Source of the DNA: JAJECS01 sp965198185
Lineage (GTDB): Bacteria > Chloroflexota > UBA11872
DNA: 64,000 nucleotides
NCBI GenBank assembly: GCA_965198185.1
Contig: CBDAOU010000002.1
Coordinates: 1,984,001-2,048,000, forward strand
Direction: 5' to 3'
The position numbers and the translations under genes were made by a program. The notes below the pieces were generated by a model, which did not search any database, was not told the DNA's origin, and saw only the letters and a list, made by a program, of their open reading frames with translations. Below, piece after piece: positions 9,422 to 16,389 of this stretch; the stretch's first letter is position 1, and every line of letters starts with the position of its first letter.

Positions 9422-12223
9422 CTAGGCCTGCGCGCTGGTCAGTGAGCGGGACTGGCGGCTTGGTTGTTGCTCCAACACCTCAATCTTGCAGGCGCAGATT
9501 TTGTATTCGGGGATCTTGGAGATCGGGTCCAGGGCGTTGATGGTGAGCAAGTTGGCGGCGGCCTCGACAAAGTGCCAGCCCATGTAGACGGTGCCGGGCG
9601 GAACGCGGCGAGTGATCCAGGCGCGGGCCTCGAGGCTGCCGCGGCGGCTGCTGACGCGCACCAGGCCGCTCTTGGGGATGCCCAGCCGGTCGGCGTCCTC
9701 CGGCGACACCTCGACCAGCGGCTCGGGATAGGCATCGTCCAGGCGCGAGCGGCGACTGACCGAGCCGGTGTGCCAGTGGTAGAGCACCCGCCCGGTGTTG
9801 AAGATGAACGGATATTCCGCGTCGGGGATTTCCACATTCTCGGTCCAGTCGATAGACGTCATGGTGGCCTTGCCGTCGCCGGTGGGGAAGCGGTCGCCGA
9901 AGAGCCACAGCGCGCCGGGGTCGGCGTCATCCAGGCACGGCCAACGGAGCCCCCCCTCACGGTCGAGGCGCTCGTGGCTCAGTCCGGCGTGGCTGGGCGT
10001 GAGGCGGGCAATTTCTTCAAAGATCTCCGCCGGAGTATCGAGTCTCGGGTCGTAGCCCATGCGCCGCGAGAGGTCCAGGACGATTTCCCAGTCCTGCCGC
10101 GCTTCACCCGGCGGGTCGAGGATGGGTCGAACCCGCTGCACGCGCCGATCGGTGTTGGTGAAGGTGCCGTCCTTCTCGGCCCAACTGGCGGCGGGCAGCA
10201 CGACGTCGGCGATCTCGGCCGTCTCCGTCATGAAGATGTCTTGCACCGCCAGAAAGTCGATGTGGTTGAAGTGCTCGCGGGCCGCGTTGAGGTCCGGGTC
10301 GGACATCAGTGGGTTTTCGCCCATGATGAACATGGCCCGCAGGTCTCTACGCCCGACGGCATCGGCGATCTCCATGGTCGTCAGGCCCTTGACCGGAGGC
10401 AGCGCGACGCCCCAGGCTCTCTCGAACACCCCACGAACCCCTGCATCCTCGACCGAGCGGTAGTCGGTGAAATACATCGGAATCGCGCCCACGTCGCTGG
10501 TGCCTTGGACGTTGTTCTGCCCGCGCAGAGGATTGAGGCCCGTGCCGCGCCGCCCCACGTTGCCGGTGGCCAGGCAGAGGTTGATGAGCGTGAGGCAGGC
10601 GTCGGTGCCGTGGGTTTGCTCGGAAATGCCGACGCCCCAGTAGAAGGCCGTCTTGCCGGCCTCGCCGATGATGTGGGCGGCGCGCTCGATGTCAGCCGCC
10701 GGAATGCCGGTGAGCGCCTGCTGCCGCTCGGGCGTCCAGGCGCGCACCGACTCGGCCACGGCCTCGAAGTTGTTCACCCGCGCGGATACGAACTCCTCGT
10801 CCACCAGTCCGTCGCGGATCACCACGTGCAGCAGGGCGTTGTACATGGGCACGTCGGTGCCAGTGCGGAACTGCAGGTGCACGTCGGCCCAGCGGGTGAG
10901 CTCGATGGCGCGCGGGTCGGCCACGATCAGCTGGGCTCCGTCCCGCACGGCGGCCTTCATCTTGAGGGCCGTGATGGGGTGGGTTTCGGTGGTGTTCGAG
11001 CCGGTGACGAAGATCACGTCGTTCTCGGCGATCTCGTCGAGCGAATTGGTGAAGGCGCCGGTCCCGAGGGAAATGTCGAGCGCCGCGACGGATGAGGCGT
11101 GGCAGAGCCGGGTGCAGTTGTCGATGTTGTTGGTTTGCAGCGCCGCGCGCGTGAACTTCTGCAGCAGGTAGTTCTCCTCGTTGGTGCACTTGGACGACGC
11201 ATAGACCGCCACCGCGTCGGTTCCATGCGTGTCGCGGTGGTGCGCCAGCCGCTGCGCCGTCAGGTCGAGCGCCTCGTCCCAACTCGCGCGCCGCCAGCGA
11301 CCCTCGCCACGCGCGCCGACGCGGATGAGGGGGTGCGTGAGGCGGTCCTCGTGCTGCGCGTAGTCCCAGCCGTAGCGGCCCTTGACGCACAGCCAGCCCT
11401 GGTTGACCGGGTGATCGTCGGGCGAGTCCACGTGGGTGATGGCGCCGTCGCGGACGTGCGCGGTGAGGCCGCAGCCGACGCCGCAGAATGAGCAGGTGGT
11501 CTCGACGACGCGGTCGTCGGTGAGCTGCCCGCGCTGCTCGGCTTCCCATTGGGCACGACCCTTGAGCGCGCCGCTGGGACACACCTGCACGCAGTTGCCG
11601 CAATAGACGCAGGTGGTGTCCATCATGCCGTCGTACTCGGAGGTGCCCACGCGGACCTCGAATCCACGCTCCGCCGGCTCGATGGCAAAGGTGAACTGGA
11701 CCTGATCGCCGCAGACATCCACGCAGCGCCAGCACATGACGCACTTGTTGTAGTCGCGGATGTAGTAGGAGTTGTCGACATAGATGGGAAAGGGCGCTCG
11801 CTCGGCGTCGGTGCCGGCCTCGACGCCATAGGCCGCACACAGATCCGCCAGATCGGGAGCTTCGCTCAAGTCGACACCGCCAAGGAGCAGGCGCAGCGAC
11901 CCGCGGCGCGACGCGCGCACGTTGTGGCTGTTCGTGTAGACCACCTGGCCCGGCTCGGCCTTGGCGCGGCAGGACGGCAGCAGCTTGGACGCTTGGCGTT
12001 CGGGGGCGCCGGGCGAGGGTTCGGCGTCGGAGCCGTTGGGGCTGAGCGACTGTTCGACGACACACAGGCGGCAATTGGCCGACGCCGCGATGTTGGGGTG
12101 GAAGCAGAGCGTGGGCACGTCCAGGCCCGCCGCGCCTGCCGCGTCGAGCAGCGTCGCGCCCGACGGGACCGACACGGGTCGCCCATCGATCGTCAGGCTG
12201 ATGTCGTCGGCCGCCACAGCCAT
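9422..12223 (-). CDS. fdhA: Formate dehydrogenase catalytic (alpha) subunit, cysteine form
   Basis: 933 residues. ATG at 12223 is preferred over the upstream GTG at 12244 because GGAGGGG lies just ahead of it. Domain order: NuoG-like [2Fe-2S] domain with 'NCRLCVVEQ', a His/Cys cluster region, two [4Fe-4S] ferredoxin sites (CVMCWRCVDVC and CVYCGNCVQVC), a [4Fe-4S] site of the molybdopterin domain (CSFCGVGCG), then the large molybdopterin-binding region and the C-terminal dinucleotide-binding lid. The Mo/W ligand is Cys374 in 'RLCHASSV', encoded by TGC rather than TGA, followed by the catalytic His. It oxidises formate to CO2, passing electrons through its Fe-S chain. No FdsB/FdsG or FdhD gene is adjacent, so its electron acceptor is encoded elsewhere or differs. 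Confidence 0.9.
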   Translation of the reverse strand: MAVAADDISLTIDGRPVSVPSGATLLDAAGAAGLDVPTLCFHPNIAASANCRLCVVEQSLSPNGSDAEPSPGAPERQASKLLPSCRAKAEPGQVVYTNSHNVRASRRGSLRLLLGGVDLSEAPDLADLCAAYGVEAGTDAERAPFPIYVDNSYYIRDYNKCVMCWRCVDVCGDQVQFTFAIEPAERGFEVRVGTSEYDGMMDTTCVYCGNCVQVCPSGALKGRAQWEAEQRGQLTDDRVVETTCSFCGVGCGLTAHVRDGAITHVDSPDDHPVNQGWLCVKGRYGWDYAQHEDRLTHPLIRVGARGEGRWRRASWDEALDLTAQRLAHHRDTHGTDAVAVYASSKCTNEENYLLQKFTRAALQTNNIDNCTRLCHASSVAALDISLGTGAFTNSLDEIAENDVIFVTGSNTTETHPITALKMKAAVRDGAQLIVADPRAIELTRWADVHLQFRTGTDVPMYNALLHVVIRDGLVDEEFVSARVNNFEAVAESVRAWTPERQQALTGIPAADIERAAHIIGEAGKTAFYWGVGISEQTHGTDACLTLINLCLATGNVGRRGTGLNPLRGQNNVQGTSDVGAIPMYFTDYRSVEDAGVRGVFERAWGVALPPVKGLTTMEIADAVGRRDLRAMFIMGENPLMSDPDLNAAREHFNHIDFLAVQDIFMTETAEIADVVLPAASWAEKDGTFTNTDRRVQRVRPILDPPGEARQDWEIVLDLSRRMGYDPRLDTPAEIFEEIARLTPSHAGLSHERLDREGGLRWPCLDDADPGALWLFGDRFPTGDGKATMTSIDWTENVEIPDAEYPFIFNTGRVLYHWHTGSVSRRSRLDDAYPEPLVEVSPEDADRLGIPKSGLVRVSSRRGSLEARAWITRRVPPGTVYMGWHFVEAAANLLTINALDPISKIPEYKICACKIEVLEQQPSRQSRSLTSAQA

Positions 12224-12269
12224 TCCCCTCCACCCCTGTAACACCAGACTACGCCAGGAAAGGCGCCGG

Positions 12270-12542
12270 TCACTGCTTGTCGGGCGGCGGTCCTTCAGGC
12301 GGCTCCCGAAAGAGGAGGCGAAAGATATAGGCCAGCCAGGCCAGCGAAACCAAGATCACGGGCGGAACCAGGACCGCCAGCAGCAGGCCGGCGTCGACCG
12401 TCGCGCCGCCGGCGTCGGGCGCGCTGCCGGCCGGGCCGGCGCACGTGGCGCCCATCAGCGCCATGAGCAGAAGCGTGGCAAGCGCGGCGGTTCGCAACCG
12501 GCCACTCGCGGTGGATCCCCGCAGCCGGGAGGGACCTGACAC
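12270..12542 (-). CDS. Small membrane protein upstream of formate dehydrogenase
   Basis: About 90 residues if started at the GTG at 12542, immediately after the stop of the preceding gene on this strand. It has an N-terminal hydrophobic segment (TAALATLLLMALMGATCAG), a short Ala/Gly spacer, a second membrane segment (LLLAVLVPPVILVSLAWLAY) and a charged Pro-rich tail ending PPPDKQ. The Cys after the first segment sits in a poor lipobox, so signal peptide or membrane helix are both possible. I do not recognise a family. Its tight packing with the next gene and position before fdhA suggest an operon and perhaps a membrane role tied to it, but that is inference. Confidence 0.5.
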   Translation of the reverse strand: MSGPSRLRGSTASGRLRTAALATLLLMALMGATCAGPAGSAPDAGGATVDAGLLLAVLVPPVILVSLAWLAYIFRLLFREPPEGPPPDKQ

Positions 12543-12543
12543 G

Positions 12544-12981
12544 CTAAGGCTGCGCCGGTCCGGCCAGCCGCGCCAGCAGATCGGCGAGACTCCGCAGCGG
12601 GCCGCGGTCCAGCGCGGCGTCGAGCGCCAGCGAGACGACGCAAACACCGAAGAGCGCCCATCCGAGCGGGTAAACGCCTACCGCTACGAATACCGCGCCG
12701 GCAAGCGCCACGGTGCCCGTCAAGGCGTCGGCGCGTTCGAACGTCAGCTGAGGCTCGGGCGCGTGTTGGCCTCGCAACGGCGCGAAGAGCCATCGGTGCA
12801 GGGCGCGCGGCGGGCTGAGGCGGGAATTCATCGACCCGGCAAGTTGGACGAGCACGCCCAGCAGCGTGAGCCACGGCGCGACCGCGGTGCTCGCCACGAC
12901 GATGCCGAGGGCATACCACGCCGCCAGTGCGCCTTGGTGGAACCGACGCTCGGCGCGGTCGCCGGCTGGGCCGCGCGTCAA
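12544..12981 (-). CDS. DUF4395-like integral membrane protein
   Basis: About 145 residues from a TTG at 12981 that overlaps the TGA of the upstream small gene (TTGA), implying translational coupling. The longer ORF reaching 13398 has no domain signal ahead of this point. It contains an opening 'ERRFHQGAL', about four hydrophobic segments, and a central 'SMNSRLSPPRALHRWLF' loop like the conserved Asn-x-Arg and Pro/Trp-rich loop of DUF4395 proteins. The function of that family is unknown. Length and topology fit the family, and identification is by eye. Confidence 0.5.
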   Translation of the reverse strand: MTRGPAGDRAERRFHQGALAAWYALGIVVASTAVAPWLTLLGVLVQLAGSMNSRLSPPRALHRWLFAPLRGQHAPEPQLTFERADALTGTVALAGAVFVAVGVYPLGWALFGVCVVSLALDAALDRGPLRSLADLLARLAGPAQP

Positions 12982-13199
12982 GCGGTCACTCGTCCCGGTC
13001 GCGGTTCGCGGTAGCGCAGCGCCAGGCGCGCCAGTCGCAACATGGCACGCTGATCGGGGCGGCGGCGGTCGGGCCTGTACAGCCGCAGGCGCCGCAACCG
13101 GAGTACGGTGAACAACAGCATGAACGCGATCTGGAAGACGCGGCGCGGCGTCGGAATCCCCGGGTCGATACTGCCGACGGGCGCGATGCGCAGGACCAC
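12978..13199 (-). CDS. Putative small basic membrane-associated protein
   Basis: About 73 residues from GTG at 13199. It has one hydrophobic stretch (VFQIAFMLLFTVL) followed by a very Arg-rich tail (RLRRLRLYRPDRRR). Its stop overlaps the start of the DUF4395-like gene. The coding case rests on this overlap and on the membrane-plus-basic-tail pattern; no family is recognised. A 602-residue ORF that extends upstream from it in the same frame is an antisense shadow of the Lnt-like gene and is not believed. Confidence 0.35.
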   Translation of the reverse strand: MVLRIAPVGSIDPGIPTPRRVFQIAFMLLFTVLRLRRLRLYRPDRRRPDQRAMLRLARLALRYREPRPGRVTA

Positions 13200-13241
13200 T
13201 GTTGATACTCCGGCCCATGCGTGTTTGGATGGTCGACTCGA

Positions 13242-14771
13242 ATGGTAGCCGGTGCCCGACGTCGCCTGACGCGAGCGGGGCCTCCAGCCGCCGTGGCAAT
13301 GGCGTCGGGCGCGCTCTATGCCGCGAGCTTTCCGCCGCTCTCGTGGACGGCGTTGGGCTTTGTTGCCTGGGTGCCGCTGATGCTGGCGGTGCACGCACCC
13401 GCCCGCTCGAATGCGGCGGCGCGGGTGCTGGCGGGACTCGGTTGCGGCACGCTCTTCGGTCTTCTCGCGCTGAGCATCGATCCGCCGGAAGTAGTCACCG
13501 GTCCCACATGGGTTGGGGTGAGCGTGGCGGTCGCCGCGGCGTTTGGCCTCGCGGCGGGGCTGCTGGCCGTGCCGGTGCTGACGCCGCGCCTGCATGCGGC
13601 GCTGCGTGGCTGGGGGATCGTGTGGCTGCCGGCCCTGGTGTGGGCGGGCATCGAGTACCTGCGGCTGGTGACCACGGCGGGCCATCAGTGGGGCATGACC
13701 GCCACCGCGCAGATCGACGTCGCGCCGCTGCGGGCGTTCCTGCCGCTGGCTGGCATGTGGCCGGTGCCGATCGTCGTGATGGCCACCAACGGCGCCATCG
13801 TGGCGCTCATTCTGGCCGCGCGGGGCCGGTGGATCGGGTCGCGGCCGGCCCTGGGCTGGACCGTGGGCGCGGTGGCGGCGGCCTGGATCCTCGGCGGAAT
13901 TCTTGCGCTGCTGCCGCCGCCGGCCGCAACCGGCACGCTGCGCGCGGCCGTGGTGCAGCCGGGCGAGCACGTGCCGGATCACCCCCTCACGCGACCGCTC
14001 ATCGTGCGCCGCCAATACGCCGAACTCACCGAGGTCATTACGGCGCTGCACGCGCCGCCAACCGCCGCGGCAAAGGGCGCCCAACTGGTGGTGTGGCCGG
14101 AGGCCTCGGGCTGGGTCGATCCGCTGACGCCGACCGGACAGGCCCTGGCCCAGCAGGTGGCCGACGTGGCGGTGCGGTCGGACACGACGATCGTGTGGCC
14201 CTATTTCATGCGCATCGACGGCGATCGCACGCGCAACGAAGCCGTGCTTGTCTATCCCGATAGGCGGCTCTCGGCCCCCACGACCAAGGCGCATCCGGTT
14301 TGGGTGATCGGTGAGCGCAGCATCACTGCCGACCTGCACCCCGTCTACGCGGTCGACGGAGTGACCCTGGGGCTGGCGCTGGGGCCGGATGGCAGCTACA
14401 CGGACGCCCTGGCGCGGCTGGCCCGGGACGGCGCCCAGGTCGTGGCGGTGCCCACGCACGACTGGGCCGCCTATGCCGGCACGCAGCTGGCGCACCTGCG
14501 CGTGCGGGCGGCCGAGCACCGCGTGGCGATTGTCAAAGCCGACTGGCGCTACGGCTCGGCGATCGTCGCTCCCGATGGAAGCATCGTCGCGGCAACGCCC
14601 GTCGCCACTCCGCTGGAAACCATGCTGGTGGCAGACGTGGCGGTTATGACGCCGGGCACTCCCTATAGCGCCAGCGGTGACTGGCTGGGGGTTGTGAGCC
14701 TTGTCACTGCCGTGGGGGCGGTTGCGGCCGCCGTCGTGACGGGGCGCCTGGGCCGCCGGCGTTCGAGCTAG
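13242..14771 (+). CDS. Apolipoprotein N-acyltransferase-like protein lacking the catalytic Cys
   Basis: 509 residues from ATG (an in-frame GTG lies at 13221). The first ~220 residues hold about six to seven membrane segments including 'ASFPPLSWTALGFVAWVPL', the N-terminal signature of Lnt. A nitrilase-fold domain follows with the catalytic Glu (LVVWPEASGW) and Lys (TTKAHPVWVIGE) regions. The Cys-Glu of the usual I-C-(F/Y)-E motif is replaced: the sequence reads LGLALGPDGSY, with Gly381 at the Cys position and Asp at the Glu position. A final membrane segment ends the protein. True Lnt transfers an acyl chain from phospholipid to lipoprotein N-termini through that Cys, so this copy is probably inactive in that reaction or works differently. 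It is divergent from the small membrane gene cluster. Confidence 0.7.
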   Translation: MVAGARRRLTRAGPPAAVAMASGALYAASFPPLSWTALGFVAWVPLMLAVHAPARSNAAARVLAGLGCGTLFGLLALSIDPPEVVTGPTWVGVSVAVAAAFGLAAGLLAVPVLTPRLHAALRGWGIVWLPALVWAGIEYLRLVTTAGHQWGMTATAQIDVAPLRAFLPLAGMWPVPIVVMATNGAIVALILAARGRWIGSRPALGWTVGAVAAAWILGGILALLPPPAATGTLRAAVVQPGEHVPDHPLTRPLIVRRQYAELTEVITALHAPPTAAAKGAQLVVWPEASGWVDPLTPTGQALAQQVADVAVRSDTTIVWPYFMRIDGDRTRNEAVLVYPDRRLSAPTTKAHPVWVIGERSITADLHPVYAVDGVTLGLALGPDGSYTDALARLARDGAQVVAVPTHDWAAYAGTQLAHLRVRAAEHRVAIVKADWRYGSAIVAPDGSIVAATPVATPLETMLVADVAVMTPGTPYSASGDWLGVVSLVTAVGAVAAAVVTGRLGRRRSS

Positions 14772-14846
14772 CTGCGCTTCCAGCACGGCTTGGGAGCCGC
14801 GTTAGATGGCTTCGTCCCGATGCGGGTCTTTGTCACCAGGGCTCGG

Positions 14847-16253
14847 CTAGCGTCTCCCAATGGCGTCCATGTGCGCCAGGAAGGCCTCGCGCACTCGCCG
14901 GCGGCGCGTCGCATCCGTGTCCGCATCGCCTGATCGCAAGACGTAGAGCCGGGCGAGACGCTCGGGTTGCCCGGCCGCGCCCTGCAGCGCCGAGCCCGGG
15001 ATCTCGGCAATAGGACGCAGCTCCCCGCCGGGGTCGCCCACCAGCGGCATCTCACCGGCGCCCTGGTTCCCGTCGCTGTCCGCCACACCCGTGACGACTT
15101 GATCGGTGAAGAAGATCTCACCAACATCGACCCCTGCAGCGGCGGCAATCGCGACCCTGGCCGCATTGAACGCCGCCAATACGCCGGACTGCGCCTGCCG
15201 CCCGCGAGCACGGTCCTCCCATGCCAGCAGCGGGGGCTGTCGGTCGATGAGGGCGGAGGCAATGCGCGCGGTCATGCCGCGGCCAGCCGGGTCGGCACGG
15301 CGCGCGGCTTCGTTCCACAGCCAGTGATCGTCGAAGCTCCGGAACGTGCCGTCGTCCAGCGCTTGGTGGAGGCCGGCCAGGGAGGTGAAGGGCGCACCGT
15401 CCCTCACCGCCAGCGACACCCAGAACGCCGCCACAAGCACCGAAAACGCGGTGACAGTCTTGTGAAAGATCACCTGGCTATACATGAAGCGCCGGGCCAG
15501 CAGGTAGTGCTCGAGCGCCGGCTGGCCTCGCGTCTCGACGTACACCACGTGATCACCGGTGCCGTCGGGTCCGATCCGCATGCGGCGAACCAGATGCTCG
15601 AGCTCAACCCCGCCGTAGCGCACGCCGGTGTTGTGCGCGTCGCGCAGCAGATAGTCGAGGCGATCGACGTCAAGGTGTGAGCCGATGAGCTGGCGGCGAT
15701 AGCGACGGGTGGCGCGGTTCTGCAATAGCTCCCGCACCTCGGCGGCGGCACCGGGTCGGCCCACATAGGCATCGATGCCGTGGCCAAGCGCCGGGTCGCG
15801 CTTGATGATCTCAGCGGCCAGATGCTCGTGGTGCACCTCGGAGTTCGGGGCCGGACTTGAAGCGGCCGTTGCCGCGAGCTGCAGCCAGTCCGCCTCGCAC
15901 GCTGGATCCAAGGCGAGCGCTGAAGTGGGAACGGTGGACTGGTGCAGCCGCGCCGCGATCGGCTCCACGACGTGCGACAGGGGATAGTGCCCCAGGTCGT
16001 GCAGCAGTGCCGACGCGCGGAGCAGGCGACCCTCGGCGGCGAGGTCGATACCCGGCGGCGGCTCTGTCGTCTCCAGCCGTCGCCAGACGCGGCGCATGAT
16101 CTCCTGGGCCCCGATGGAATGGGCAAAGCGCGTATGCCGCGCGCCGGGGAACACCAGCGAGGCCGTGCCCAGTTGCTCCAGCCGCCGGAGACGCTGCATC
16201 GCCGGATGATCCACCAGCGCCAGCAATGGCGCCTCGATCTCGATCGGCCCCAA
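14847..16253 (-). CDS. HD-domain phosphohydrolase (COG1078/SAMHD1-like)
   Basis: 468 residues from TTG. HD-domain residues are clear: 'QRLRRLEQLG', RHTRFAHSIGA (first His), LLHDLGHYPLSH (His-Asp) and VHHEHLAAEII, then 'DVDRLDYLLRDAHNTG' with the closing Asp. These belong to the dNTP triphosphohydrolase-like family that hydrolyses dGTP or related nucleotides with divalent metal. The start is doubtful: family proteins usually begin with a 'IHDPVHGPIE' strand, and here 'TVIHDNVLGPIEI' continues upstream of the TTG in frame, with only ATT/ATA codons before a stop near 16373. It lies on the same strand downstream of the PQQ dehydrogenase gene with about 136 bases between the two. Confidence 0.8.
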   Translation of the reverse strand: MGPIEIEAPLLALVDHPAMQRLRRLEQLGTASLVFPGARHTRFAHSIGAQEIMRRVWRRLETTEPPPGIDLAAEGRLLRASALLHDLGHYPLSHVVEPIAARLHQSTVPTSALALDPACEADWLQLAATAASSPAPNSEVHHEHLAAEIIKRDPALGHGIDAYVGRPGAAAEVRELLQNRATRRYRRQLIGSHLDVDRLDYLLRDAHNTGVRYGGVELEHLVRRMRIGPDGTGDHVVYVETRGQPALEHYLLARRFMYSQVIFHKTVTAFSVLVAAFWVSLAVRDGAPFTSLAGLHQALDDGTFRSFDDHWLWNEAARRADPAGRGMTARIASALIDRQPPLLAWEDRARGRQAQSGVLAAFNAARVAIAAAAGVDVGEIFFTDQVVTGVADSDGNQGAGEMPLVGDPGGELRPIAEIPGSALQGAAGQPERLARLYVLRSGDADTDATRRRRVREAFLAHMDAIGRR

Positions 16254-16389
16254 TACGTTGTCGTGAATGACCGTGGCTATTGCGAGCAGCGCGTCCCCAG
16301 CCGGTCCGGCGTCCGCGCCAGAATATCCGGTGTCTGCGCGGCAGAACTCAACCGACCTGCCAGCCTGGCGCTAGTGGCGCACCGCAGAC

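Noticed and set aside
9464..11095. 543-residue plus-strand ORF over the formate dehydrogenase
   Set aside because: Shadow of a gene with clear Fe-S and molybdopterin motifs.
11102..11104. Selenocysteine in formate dehydrogenase
   Set aside because: The active-site codon is TGC (Cys), with no in-frame TGA in the gene.
12978..14786. 602-residue minus-strand ORF
   Set aside because: It is antisense to the Lnt-like gene, His/Arg/Gly-rich with no domain, and typical of shadow frames at high GC. Only its last ~73 codons, outside that gene, were kept as a weak small gene.
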